From the NCBI GenBank assembly GCA_037447655.1, contig JBBHKE010001948.1:423321-487320 (forward strand): a stretch of 64,000 nt of DNA, in the 5' to 3' direction. Below the pieces are notes generated by a model that was given only the letters and a program-made list of their open reading frames with translations, made no database searches and was not told where the DNA came from. Positions within the stretch are counted from its first letter, which is position 1. The number at the start of each line of letters is the position of its first letter. Both the position numbers and the translations under genes were made by a program. Positions 1 to 11,429 of this stretch are shown here, piece after piece. Source of the DNA: Zygnema cylindricum (taxonomy: Eukaryota; Streptophyta; Zygnematophyceae; Zygnematales; Zygnemataceae).

Positions 1-206
1 GCAGCGTCCTCGTGACTGAGGCACTAAACTCCTAGCACTAAAGCGTTTGGACCTGTCGAGTATATCATGTGGCACTTAACAATTATCACAACTATTATTG
101 CTCTATCACTATCACTGTATTATCACTGTGATTATTCAATAATTCATGTGGAACTTAGCAATAATCGCATATCTTTAATGATCACATTTCTTTTTTAATC
201 GCAGTA
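1..206. other. AT-rich non-coding DNA
   Basis: This is AT-rich sequence with loosely repeated ATCACTAT-like words. I see no coding frame with recognisable content. It ends at the TA dinucleotide that flanks the first MITE. Confidence 0.6.
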
Positions 207-405
207 CACCGTGAATCGTTATTAGCCTTATGTACGCTATATCGGCACCCCAAAATTTTGACATTGATACCTTAAATATAATAAACTACACTATTTAAGG
301 GCGTGGACCATAATCTGCCACGTCTCCTAGCACTAAATAATAATGAATGACGCTAATTTTTTCTTTACACTAGTAATTTCTATACGCTAATAACGATTCA
401 AGGTG
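207..405. mobile_element. Short MITE of the CACCG family
   Basis: The left end reads CACCGTGAATCGTTATTAG and the right end, on the opposite strand, reads CACCTTGAATCGTTATTAG. That is one mismatch over 19 bp. Both ends are flanked by TA. There is no coding capacity. The terminal sequence is close to that of the complete pogo-like transposon at 1727-11392, so this is probably a non-autonomous derivative mobilised by that transposase. Confidence 0.7.
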
Positions 406-760
406 TACTTAATAACTTATTAGTGTCACTATTATGTCACTATCACTATCTCGTTATTATCAACACTATTAACAATTCACGGTGTACTATATGAGCTGTC
501 CAGGTTTGCGAAATCATGATCCTCAAATCACGGAGTCAGTGCTCCTGCGACGTACATCTTGTACGCGCTTTTCATTGGTCAAAAACTTTGAATTTCAGAC
601 TTAACGAAATTTTAGATTCCATGGTTTGATACTTCTTGAAATTTTTGGCGATGACCCTAAAAGCCAGGTTCACACGCGTGTAAAAATAGAATCTAGAGAT
701 ACTAAATGCGTGTAAAAATATACTAATATAGTATAATATACAATAGGGATTTATACTATA
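406..760. other. Non-coding DNA with an orphan CACCG-family end
   Basis: The stretch is AT-rich. Around 466-486 it holds a single inverted CACCG-type terminus reading TTCACGGTGTA with no obvious partner. The rest shows no supported coding content. Confidence 0.5.
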
Positions 761-1324
761 CACCGTCAATCGCTATTAGAGTATATAACGCCAATTCGGT
801 GCCCTTTTTTCAAAAAAAAAACCCGAAACACAATCCATAATTCTATTTTTTCAATTATTCTAATTAGGTTTTTTTTTAAATTAGCGTTTAAAACAGAAGG
901 ACACTGCGATGGAAATAGTGTGACGTACGGACAGGATGTTTTCGTACGAAATGGTACTTTTTGAATTACAAAGGCATAAAAAGACACTGAACATTATTGC
1001 GCACACATGTGAATGTGCACTGGAAGAAAGAGCCGCAAACTCGTCGAAAACAATCACGTTCTCATATGTTCGTCCGTCGACCGTGTGAACAGCACGACGG
1101 CGTACGAATTGTCAGATTTCGTACAAATGCACATATTACTGTAGACATCGAAAGGGCGGGTATTTATTATTCAGGTTAACCCAAATTACTGTTAGGGATT
1201 AATTAGTATATATATATATATATATATATTTTTTTTATTTTTTTTTTAAATCCCGATGAGTGTTAATAACACTAAATTTTATTTTACGCTATTTATTCCT
1301 TTACTCTAATAGCGATTGACGGTG
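761..1324. mobile_element. MITE, deletion derivative of the pogo-like transposon
   Basis: Perfect 23-bp terminal inverted repeats begin CACCGTCAATCGCTATTAG and are flanked by TA on both sides. Internal blocks resemble the first few hundred bases of the autonomous element at 1727: a T-rich stretch, then TAATTAG, then TTTAAAT/AATAGTGTG, then a GTACGGA segment, then a TTCTCATATGTTCGTCCGTC-like segment. This supports origin by internal deletion. The small open frames inside have no recognisable content. Confidence 0.85.
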
Positions 1325-1439
1325 TACTGTATTATATAGGATACATTATATACAATGGCATGCCAGGCATGACAATCCTTTACGTACTTTTGTACAAAAC
1401 AGAACAGGTGTACAATAGGAACCGTACGTTTATCGTCGT

Positions 1440-1700
1440 TAACTAGAGGGCCCGATATTTTTAGGTGAACCATCGCGATATATCGTTTTTTCATCGCGAT
1501 AATTCCGTAACCGATATACCAGACCAATATATCCTTTGTCAGAGGTTCGCAAACGGTCAACCGAAATCGTGACCGAGCGTTAACCGACCGCCCGCGTCGG
1601 ATCGGGAACGGATTCGGTTGCCAAATTTGGGGGGGGCGGGCGGATTCGGGCGGTTGATTCACAGAAAAAAAAAAAAATCTGTTACGGTCGGGTAAGCAAA
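1440..1700. repeat. Dispersed GATATATCG and CGGTCAACCG repeat block
   Basis: The block with CATCGCGATATATCG at about 1470-1490 recurs near 16110-16160. The following block with CGCAAACGGTCAACCG at about 1545-1670 recurs near 18010-18130. Both are non-coding dispersed repeats. This copy abuts the left end of the autonomous transposon. Confidence 0.7.
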
Positions 1701-1726
1701 AAACGAAAAAAAATGAAAATTTTGTA

Positions 1727-1749
1727 CACCGCGAATCGTAATTAGAGTA
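1727..1749 (+). repeat. Left terminal inverted repeat of pogo-like transposon
   Basis: This 23-bp repeat begins CACCGCGAATCGTAATTAG and is identical to the reverse complement of 11370-11392. It is preceded by TA at 1725-1726. It is the expected transposase binding and cleavage end. Confidence 0.9.
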
Positions 1750-3599
1750 GATTACTCTAATTCGGTCGCTCGAAATTTCGACTCTATCGCATCAAACAGA
1801 GTAATCGATTCTAATTTTTTCATTATTATAATTTAGGTTAGGTTTAATTAGCGTTTTTTTTTCTAATATAGGTTCGTTTTAAATAGTGTGGAGTACGGAT
1901 GTCGTGTGACTGTGTAATATTGCACTTTTTAAATAAAAACGTACAAATATCGATTTAATAAAACCGCGGTCGCACGTGGAGTCGCACTAAACAAAAAGAC
2001 CAAAACTCATCGAATAACATCCGTTCGCATATATTTTATCCGTCCACAGTATCGACGTCAGTGAGAACGTTAACCTTGAGTTACATGTTACAAGTTTATA
2101 GTATAACGACGAGAACATGTGTTTTCGTTCATTTGTGTAATAATTTGGTAACTGGTGTTCGGCGTTCCGCGGATTCAGTTATAATAGGAAATTTCGCAAC
2201 AATTACATTAAAACTGTATTCTAATTTAGGACCGCGTCTGTTTTAGCGTAAATATTAGTTATATGCCCCTTGAAAGGAGTAACTTTCTATGTAATATGGG
2301 TTTTTTAACACAATGGCACATGAAATAGAGAAAACATTCTAACAAAAATAGAATAAAATACAACATTTGGCGTGGGTGATATATGTCGTGAGGCAACCTT
2401 CTCATTCGGACAGACCTTATAAAATATAATCTTTTTGGACCAATCACAATTCACGCTTTCTGTGTCCAATCGCAATCGCTCATTCCCTTTTTTTTTTCCC
2501 CTGTGGAATCTGACGATTGTGCCGTCATCTTGTATGCTCCGCCATCTTGAAAAATCTCTTTGTTTTTCCAACAGCGATCTGTGAGAGACTCGCTTCCTCT
2601 TTCACCTCCATAGATTGCACGTCGCCCACGTCATCTCTCGCTTCCTCTTCCACCTCTATGGATTTTATGTCGCACAGGTCATTTTTAGGGTTTTGTTGTG
2701 CGAAAAGGCTAACATTTTCCTGCAAGCCAACACCGCCATTGATGACCAGGCAAGTGCGTATTCTCTTACCATTGGCTCTTTTGTGGTTTGCTCTTGTTTC
2801 CCTTGTTTCACCTTTTCCATTGACCAATTGATTTTAGTTGAATTTTAATGACGCTTATAAATATTGATGGTGAGGGTGCTAAGACAAATGCTCAATATAT
2901 TTGAAGGGGGAAGATGTATTCCTTTGTTATATTCAGTGTTAGATTTTTATAACAACAGTCGGATTTGTAATCTATACGATTGTCACACTTGCTATTCTCA
3001 ATGGATTCAAAAACATAAACATGTGCATTTGTTTAATTTTCGTTAAATATCATTAAACATTGAATTTTAGAAAAATAAGAATAAAAAAAATAAAAAAATG
3101 GGGAACTAATTTTTTTCCAGCTTAAACTACAATTTAATTAAAAAAGTATTACAAACTCCAAAAACCCATGAAAAATCCTTGGAACTTTCAACGGATTGAC
3201 AGTTTAATCTTAGTTTTTTTGTTTTTTTTCAGGTTGGGGACAACGCTTCTGATTTATTATCGACATCATGTTATTTGCGATTTTTTAGACGCACAACAGG
3301 ATAGTGAAATGATTACTTAAAATCTGAATTTATATAAGATAATAGATAGAAGATTCAAGAGAAAGTGGAAAGGTATCAAAAATTGTATGATTTCAGGGCC
3401 AATATTGAGTTACACAATTTGTACGATAGCAAAATTTGCGATTCATAATTGTATATTTTTGTCATGTGTACAATTTGTTATTACTATTTTTTGCACTCTA
3501 TATATCATTATCTTGTGTTTTGTACTAAATGATTATGTTTGTATATGTTTGCGTCCGCTATGGAATAATTTTTTCCTGTACTCATGGATTTTTACCAAC
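1750..3599. other. Left subterminal non-coding region of the transposon
   Basis: The region is AT-rich and downstream of the transposase on the minus strand. The first 300 bases are mirrored in the MITE at 761-1324. Short open frames at 2259-2848 have no recognisable domains and overlap each other on both strands, so I do not call genes here. Confidence 0.6.
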
Positions 3600-3884
3600 C
3601 AGCGACGAGACATTATCGTCGCTGGATTTTACATGAATGAAAAAATATTTTTTTTCATACTGTAATGGTTGTTGAAATACCAGCGACGAGACATTTTCGT
3701 CGTTGGATTACACATCTATGAAGTAGTTTGTTATTTTGTTCCTTTTGTCATGGATTCTGAACAACCAGCGACGAGACATTTTCGTCGCTGAGTTTTACAG
3801 CACTGGATTCAAGGAAATTTGTTTTTTTTTTTTCCCTTTTGTCATGTATTCTGAACTTCCAGCGACGAGAAATTATCGTCGCTG
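3600..3884. repeat. Palindrome cluster 1 (AGCGACGA...TCGTCGCT)
   Basis: Four copies of a 25-bp near-palindrome occur at 3600-3624, 3681-3705, 3766-3790 and 3860-3884. Arms are CAGCGACGA and TCGTCGCTG around a short A/T-rich loop. Spacing is 81 to 94 bp. Subterminal arrays of this kind can be transposase binding sites in plant DNA transposons, or hairpins in RNA. The function here is inferred only. Confidence 0.85.
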
Positions 3885-6339
3885 ATATTTATAAATATAA
3901 CCGTTTAAGCAAAAACACTAAATAAGTTTTGTCATCACTGAAAAATGCTTCGGTTATGAGGCAAAGTCGTCGGTGAAAAGCCCATATGCCATGATAATAT
4001 GACAATGATGATGAAATAACAGTGACATAATCCATGTTATTAGTTCGACAACAGCCAGCGATGTGGCGCGCTCATCGCCTAGGATGAATAACGTCAAAAA
4101 CAACAAGCTTGTGTATCAAAGCTAAAAAAAATAAAAAAAATTAACCAAGTATAACATAATGTTTCGCATAAATTAATTTTAAACACACAGTTTTACATTG
4201 ACCATGACAAACCACAGCTCTTACACATACTTGTATATTGCCAAAAGAATATCATGTATTACAAAAGGTTTGTGTTGTACATCGTTTTGGCATATATACT
4301 TCACAGTGAAGTAAGTTAAAAACTTGCAATAAAAGACCCACTATGCGACGTAATCCCCTTGCTATATTGTCTGGTAACTCGTACCACCTAAATCCGTACA
4401 CTATTATCACTTTTAAACCGGGTAATACAAGCCAAAGCAACAAAAGATACAAAACTATGACTCTTCTACGCTTTAGAATCCTGTATAAAGGAATACGAGG
4501 GAATACTAAGGCATTCCCAAGGGCTTAAAATTCGTCCCTTTCCGTGAATTGTTCGTCCGTAAACTCTTCTTCTTGAGTACCGACCTCGGCGTCATGAGAA
4601 TTTCCGCGGGATACCCGTGACCTTGGTAAGGGAGGTGGAACTTCTTCGCCATTGAAATGGTTTCGGTGTTTGTTGATGATGCATTGCAACTGATGTGTAA
4701 GCATTCCCTCCTCCCATGTCCCGTCCTTCAATGACAACCCACACTGAATCATTGTTTTTTGTGCATATCCCATCCCATCCTTGTCTTTCATGGAGTTGAC
4801 TTCTCGAATGGAGTCCCTTGCCAACTCGAGAAAATACCTTTTCCCTGGCCCTAATAATTTTCCGGACCAACCTCGGTTAGAGGGTTGTGACCACTGTTCA
4901 TTCCTAACCCCCGACATCTTCCAATTTTCCCACTTCCTACTCCAAACTTCTTTTATTTTTGATATTACAAACGAATCGGCCGGTTGCACCAAATGAGTAG
5001 CACTCGGTGGAAAGAAGTGTAACACCGTATTTTTTGCAACCAAAACGCGGTTAAGCTCCTCGGACATATTGTGTGCTCCACAATTATCGAGGAAGACTAT
5101 TTTTTGTCGACCATAGGGATCGGCTTGATACGACCTGCGATCCTCAAACCATTATTCCAACCCTTCGGACCTGTGCGATAGCACACACCTGTTTTTGGTT
5201 ACATGGAAAAAATAAAAATGGCATTAAATTAAATAACATTAAGGAGGGAAAAAAAGAGAATGGGGAATTGAAAATGATGAGGGGAGAAGAACAAGAGAGG
5301 GAAGAATCGAACAATTCAGGACAAACAATACAAACCAAGGGGATGTATACCTGGAATATCGCCGGGGAGATTGCGAATTGGGTAACTTCAATTACTGTTC
5401 GTGAGAATAAGGATAGGTGATTCAATTCGTGCATTCACCCCTCCGGTGAGACGCACCATCAAGGTCATGGATTCGCCTCCAAACCCTAAAAAACCCGCAA
5501 CGTCGGCATACTTCACGATTTTATTGCCACGGAAGCCTAATGTCTTGCCATTGTCCATATTTAAAATCAAATGGGTCTCATCCATATTCTCCACTAAATC
5601 TTCGTCAAGCTCACCTAGATCGCACATTAAAGATGACAACAATGAAACAAAAATCGGATCAAAATATTTATATTTTACCTTTGATAAATGCAACAACTTT
5701 GACACAAAAAAATAAATAACAACATCATTGATAGCATTCAAGCATAGGTCTCACCCGAAAGGAAACCCTTTTTTAAAATGCTCAAGTGATAAGCCACGGT
5801 TTTCTCAATGTGATCCTATTTTTCCGGACTACATTGTAATTTGCCTTTTTGGGCACGGATGACGAAGTTGTGTTTCTCGTAAAACCTTTGGATCCACCTT
5901 TTTGTAATTTTTGTAGTCCACTCACGTCCGAACTCGTCAAAGAACTCTGACGCGTGCTCCTCTTTCAAACGTATAATTATGTCGTACGCCATCCCTTGCA
6001 CAATTGACGTAGAAAGTTTCATACCCGCCTTTTTAAATCGATGAAAATCCTCGAGTAATCCTTCGTGAAGACGACTCACCCAAGGCATTTCTTTCTTTCC
6101 CCTACCCGGTAATGCTTTCATTACCGCCACATTTCGTTTCCCGAAGCCCGGCGTAGACAGCGTATTACTTGTATCTCTAATGCCTCGTACTATGGCCACC
6201 CTTTCAACCCACCATCTCCTTGCTTTTTGATACTCTGCAGATAAGGATAAGAAAAAAAAAAAACAAAAACAAAAAATGGTTAGTAAGTAAAATTAAGGAA
6301 AACTTTGAAAAAAAATGTGTTTGAATGTTTGTGCCATTT

Positions 6340-6644
6340 CAGCAACGATAATTTGTCGTCGCTGGTTCGGCTTCGACAATTTGTCATTGCCGAATCAGCG
6401 ACGACATTATGTCGTCGCTGAATAGCTGATGACAAACCATTGTCAGAAATTCAGCGACGAGAATTTATCGTCGCTGATTTGACTTGAAAATAATGTCATT
6501 TCCAAATTAGCGACGACATTATCTCGTCGCTGAATAAATGATGACAATTCGTCATCGGTAATTCAGCGACGATAATTTGTCGTCGTTGGTTCGGCTTCGA
6601 CAATATGTCATTGCCGAATCAGCGATGACATTATCTTGTCGCTG
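6340..6644. repeat. Palindrome cluster 2, six copies at 56-bp spacing
   Basis: Near-palindromes with AGCGACGA and TCGTCGCT arms start at 6340, 6396, 6452, 6509, 6564 and 6620. Spacing is 55 to 57 bp. Alternate copies share their spacers (GGTTCGGCTTCGACAAT recurs), giving an approximate 112-bp higher-order period. The array lies in transposase intron 1, between exon 2 and the accessory gene. Confidence 0.85.
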
Positions 6645-6896
6645 AATAAACAACGACAATATTACATATTAATATATGGCAATGTTATAATATTATTATT
6701 ACTATATAGATTATTAGTTTAGCAATCGTACAAATGTATACCAAAAATGTGTTTGGAAAGTTAGGCTTGGTGAAAGACTTACCTGCTCGACAAATACTTC
6801 ACCGACTCACCGGCTATGGTGAGTATCACTCCAAACTATTTTTTTTGTATTTTTTTCATCTCTCGAGTGAGGTTTGTCACCATTCGCCGAACATTT

Positions 6897-8892
6897 CTAA
6901 AATTGTTCTCGTTGCTCCGCAACTTCACGACTCAGCTCCATAACTAAGCGTGGAAGATCAACTACCTCCGGTGGGAATGGAGGAGGGTTCGCTGGTACCA
7001 CTCTCGGCACTTCCCATAAAAAAGCACGCCTAACTACAAGGTTGCGAAATTTGTGCAAAAGTTTATTGCGTGCCTTTCTCAACTCCTTTAGTTCGGGAGT
7101 TTTACGAGCATTTCGTAGGACGGTGTATAACCGAGGGTCCCATGGATGGTAATGTCGGAGTAATTCCGGTACATCGACGAAATAGCTATTATCTTCCCGC
7201 ACAATCCACGTGAATTGTTGGTCATCGGGTTGGAAATGTCGGATGTACCCGAAGTTCGATCCTCTTTCTTCTCCCGCTATGAAAAGCCAAGTAGGATGAG
7301 CCGGTACGTCGGGAGAAATATCCAACATTTCCGGGAAAGGGTTTTTCAATGGATCAATTGGCCGCGGTTCGCCGTACCTCCAATGCTCCGGCCATTCTTC
7401 CACAGGAATGTAATGGGCAGCGCTTGGACGGAAACTATCCATTTCCTCCTCCCCGGTGGGGGGTGGAAAATACCAATCCGGCTCCTCTACACGGTATGGA
7501 GCCGATTGAATGGGCCCCCCTTGTCCCGGAAGGGCCAAAACAAGTGCTCTTTCCCGGTTCGGTGAAGGAGGTTGCATGACAACCTCATCATCACTTACAA
7601 AATCGTTTTCTTTCTTTCTGTCGGAACTTTCCGAACTCTGATCATCCTCGGTTGAGGCTTCCCCCACGAACTTTGTCACCGGAATGTCGGTGGGATGAAT
7701 TTTTTCGGGCGATTTTTCGTCCTCGGTTGGCTCGCTTCCGTCCACGATACTTTCATCATCCCCGGACTCCGATGGGACATAATCCTCATCTTTTTCATCT
7801 TTAATTTTTTTTCCTTCTTGTACTATCTCTAATTGTATGTCATATCCTTGAGGGATGACACCACTCTACCCTTCTTTTTTACCTTACCTTTCCCTCGTAG
7901 CTTTAGTTCGCCATCATTTTCACTTCCCTCCTCTTCTGCTACCACACCCTCCTTTATACCCTCTTCCTCTATCACCATTTCCCCTCCAACCTTCTTTTTT
8001 AACCCATTATCACTTCCCTCCTCGCCCGAGTTCCCTTTTTCCTCTCCTACCTCACCCGGAAAAACACCTTCCTTTACGCCCTCTTCCTCTACGACCCTTT
8101 CTTCTCCTACCTCTTTTTCCAATCCTTTATCATTTCCATCAACATCCGGTTCGTGTTTTTCCTCTCCTACCACACTCGGGGAAACACCTTCCTTTACACC
8201 TTCTCCCTCCATCACCCTTTCTCTTACGACATCATGTTCGAATCCTTTATCGATTTCCTCCTCATTTGGTTCCCCTTTTTCCTCTCCCACCACATTCGTT
8301 ATATCCCCTTCTATTCCACCCTCACCGTCTATGAAACTTTCTCCTTCAACCTCCTTTTCTAACCCATTATCACTTCCCTCCTCACCCGATTCCCCTTGTT
8401 CCTTTCCTACCTCACCCGAAAAAACACCTTCTTTTAAACCCTCTCCCTCTATCACCATTTCTCCTACGACCTCTTTTTCTAATCCTTTTTCATTTTCCTC
8501 CTCATTTGATTCCTCTTTTTCCTCTCCTACAACGTCGTTAAAACCCCATCTTCTCCACCCACTTCCCCTGTTAACCTTTCTCCGTCAACCTCTTTTTTTC
8601 CACTTCCTTCGTCATTCGATACCCCTTTTTGGTCTTGTAACAACTTTGTTTCACCCTCACTTTCATCCCCTACCCTCATTAACTCTTCCCCCACCTCCCC
8701 TTCATGTGTTTGTACCTCTGCTTGTGACTCCTCCATTCTCTCCACGTTGGTTAATATGTCGACCCACTCTTCACTTGGCTGGCGATTTTCGAGTTGAGTG
8801 ATGTTTAAGGGAGGAAATCGATTGTATTGCAGTATATAGCTATGTGGTCGTTTAGTCGGTCGCTTGCCGAGATCCATGAAGTTGCTTTTCAC
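6897..8892 (-). CDS. Accessory protein of the pogo-like transposon, unknown family
   Basis: I do not recognise this family. The start is the ATG at 8892. The N-terminus is basic (GKRPTKRP) and may be a nuclear-localisation signal. A long acidic, low-complexity repeat region (8458-7829) follows, with imperfect units such as VGEEKGEPNEEEIDKGFE. A folded C-terminal domain (about 7745-6897) contains the block DVPELLRHYHPWDPRLY and ends in a Glu/Arg-rich helix. Two frame changes are needed, near 8500 and near 7835, so this copy is decayed or misassembled. The C-terminal domain is clearly homologous to the 3' gene of gypsy element B at 58564-59839, including WPE.WR, a HP.W.F segment and LLRHYHPWD. 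It lies wholly within the transposon and on the same strand as the transposase, so it is probably a passenger or helper protein. Confidence 0.65.
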
Positions 8893-9059
8893 GCAAGTGC
8901 AAAGAAATCAGAACGCAATTGCAAAATATTGCAGATTAACGGTAAAGAAAACAAATAATGGCGATAAAAAGACAATCTCAAAAAATCACTCCATTTGAGC
9001 GTCAGATTTGTTTTTTAATTATGTACAAATGGTTAAAATGTTTTCAACGACAAACCCTT

Positions 9060-9560
9060 GTTCGCCCAACGTTAACGGACGTTTCAATATTGCGGCGACA
9101 AATATACACATTTCGCCGTCAGGTTTATTCGAGAAGTCCAACAATAATCTGACCTAAAAAATCCGCGTCGAACGTCCATTAAACTCTGCTACACGGACGT
9201 TCCAACATTGCGGCGACGAAAAAACAAATTTCGCCGACATATAAATTTGAGAAGTTCAATATTTATCCGACGTCACTAAATCCGAATCGAATGTCCATTG
9301 AAAATTGTTATATCACGTTCCAACATTGCGAGGGCAAAACGCCGAACTTCACCCGTTGTACATCGTCCAAGAGTCCAACATTCAGGCGACGACAATAAGT
9401 CATCGCTGATGGTACAATACTCTCGTTTATACGGCGAAAAACATAATGTCGTCGTCGGTTAACTGAATTCGCGTTTGTCCACATTGAGGCGAAGACATCT
9501 TCTCATCGCCCTTTCATTGTATGATGTGTGGACATAAATGAAGCGACGACGCAATGTCGT
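9060..9560. repeat. Degenerate GCGACG repeats in transposase intron 1
   Basis: About three diverged units of about 120 bp share a GGACGTT/CACGTTCCAACATTGCGG core (9075, 9200, 9310). They are followed by scattered GCGACGA/TCGTCGC motifs to 9560. These resemble decayed members of the palindrome arrays at 3600 and 6340. The stretch shows no coding content. Confidence 0.6.
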
Positions 9561-10341
9561 CACCATCCGAAAGACGAACGACACAACCTTTTCCACCCCC
9601 CCCTTTTCATCACAATCAGGCAGATCGTTTTATCCTAATTAAATCCTAAATATATATATACACATGTAAAACAATACGTATAGCAACCAATAAATAACAC
9701 CCATGAGGAAAAGGGTTACAAGAGTAAAAGACTACATTTAATCTCATGTTATCTGCAACGGATTACACTCTAATAATTCGCATTAATATGTAAACAACAA
9801 CAAATTGTAGAAAGGAAATATACATTAATATAAACTGAAAAATGAGAGAATAAAACATTGTAGATGATTGAAAACCGCACAAAAATAGTATCGAGAGGTG
9901 GATTGATGAGGTAAAGGGAGAATAGTTGTAGAAAAAACTCACTACATCCTTTGCTTCCCGAAAATTGTTCGGGAACTTCTTGATAGTTTTGGGGATGAGA
10001 TGTCGGTATCCGTTCGCCCGCTCCTCAGCGATCATCCACGTGATTATCCGCAAACGGTCCCTTTTGGTTGTAACATGTTGTCTTTTCCGTCCGGACTGCG
10101 ACGAGTCAACAGCTGTAGGGTGACTCCCCAAATCTCCACCCGCGGTGTTGTCGTCTCCGCTCGAAGCTTCTTCCACGAGTGGCTCCACACGTGGCAATTC
10201 GGTTGCACCACTCGCCATTTCGGACCCCACACTGTTCATCTCTCCGATCACCTCCTCAACAACAGGTGCATGGATATGAGATATGCCGTTATATTTCCTC
10301 GCGTAGTTACCCCACATTCTTGTAAATCTCCACATATTCAA

Positions 10342-11369
10342 AGACTAAGCAACTATTCATAGGGGGAAAGTATAGGCAGGAACGAGAGAGTGATGTAAAA
10401 GTAAAGGCAAATAAAAAATAAAAATCGATAATGCCATTGTTTGTCCAAAGGTGCATATATATGAAAAAATTATAAAAGGGGGAGGTTAAAAAAACGCGGC
10501 AATCCATTGTGAAAAGAGGGTGGGTTCAAAATTTAAATTTTAATATTTTGTTTTAAATTTTAAAGATAACCTTTTTTAAAAACTCAAAAATGAAGCGTGA
10601 ATGTGTAAAATTTGCCGCCGATTTTTTTTACGAATGGACTGTGAAAAACGATGCAGGTTATTCAATATACAAAATTCTCCAGCAAAAGAGTCCAAGAGGA
10701 CAGATGGCTTGTGTATTTTCGTTGTTTTGCAGGGATGCGTTTCTACGGTCAATAAAATGGCCACGTGTAATTGTGGTCGTCCAATAATACATCGCGTTAC
10801 GTAGATTCGTGAAGTTATCTTCTAATTGCGACACATTTAGAGTTAAACTTAATTGTAATAAGTATTTGTTTTTCAACTTCCTCGTATGAAAGAAACGTAA
10901 TTAGAGTTAAGAGTCTTTATTAAAGTAAATTTACTCTAATATAAGCTCCAAAGCGCGACACTATTATAGCTTAAAAGTACACTTGTCATATGAAAATGAA
11001 AAATACATAACGGGAATACTATATACATACGAATTACATTGTTAAAACGTCGCTAATAACTATCGGTTATTAATTATGCATATGCGTATAATTTACATGG
11101 AACCATTGACGATTGTCAGACGGAACTGACATCCAACGCGACAAATTATACAATGTCACATTGACGTCGAAATATACGGACCGACAAATTTTGTACGTCT
11201 ACGTAAGTTAGTGTTGACAATTAGCGCGCAAGTAATTATCATCGACATAACCCAATATAGAATAATTAAAAAAATTAGAGTAAAGTTCATTGTTGAAAAA
11301 GGTCTATGACATCAATTAGCGTCCATTACTCTATTTATTTTTTTGGTTTTTTTACTCTAATTTTTTCAT
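10342..11369. other. Right subterminal region of the transposon
   Basis: The region is AT-rich non-coding DNA upstream of transposase exon 1. It should hold the transposase promoter, but I cannot point to a specific TATA box with confidence. TTACTCTAAT-like words near the end recur in the subterminal DNA of the related MITEs. Confidence 0.5.
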
Positions 11370-11392
11370 TACTCTAATTACGATTCGCGGTG
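11370..11392 (-). repeat. Right terminal inverted repeat of pogo-like transposon
   Basis: This is the exact reverse complement of 1727-1749 over 23 bp, followed by TA at 11393-11394. Confidence 0.9.
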
Positions 11393-11429
11393 TACTGTCC
11401 ATACAATCCAACATTATTGAACTTTGTAC

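Larger units (their letters stand above)
4525..10341 (-). pseudogene. Pogo-like DDE transposase, four exons, with disrupting mutations
   Basis: The inferred exons are 10341-9943, 6232-5755, 5614-5351 and 5188-4525, joined by GT-AG introns with compatible phases. Exon 1 has a basic helix-turn-helix-like segment (GRKRQHVTTKRDRLRI). Exon 2 opens with YQKARRWW and carries a CENP-B-type helix-turn-helix (KITKRWIQRFYEKHNF). Exon 3 has the first catalytic Asp in ENMDETH. Exon 4 has the second in FLDNCGAHN and the third in LVQPADSFVI, the pogo/Tigger layout. Exon 2 has a TAG at 5816-5818, exon 3 has a TGA near 5385, and the start of exon 4 needs one frameshift near 5140. Homologous sequence resumes after each break, so decay is recent or the breaks are errors. 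The usual length of this family is about 450-600 aa, which fits. Confidence 0.8.
1727..11392 (-). mobile_element. Complete pogo-like DNA transposon, 9.67 kb
   Basis: The element is bounded by perfect 23-bp terminal inverted repeats beginning CACCGCGAATCGTAATTAG, with TA on both outer sides as in the Tc1/mariner/pogo superfamily. Between the ends, all on the minus strand, are a four-exon DDE transposase (10341-4525) and a second gene of unknown family (8892-6897) within transposase intron 1. Three clusters of GCGACGA palindromic motifs also lie inside. MITEs with near-identical ends occur at 207, 761 and 15549. The transposase has two in-frame stops and a frameshift, so this copy is probably no longer self-mobile unless these are assembly errors. 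Confidence 0.85.

Noticed and set aside
3600-6644. CRISPR array
   Set aside because: The regularly spaced repeats are palindromes inside a eukaryotic DNA transposon. Spacers are themselves repeated and there are no cas genes.
7833-8801. 322-codon plus-strand open frame rich in Ser/Pro/Phe
   Set aside because: It is antisense to the acidic repeats of the accessory gene. The minus strand carries the homology and the matching orientation.
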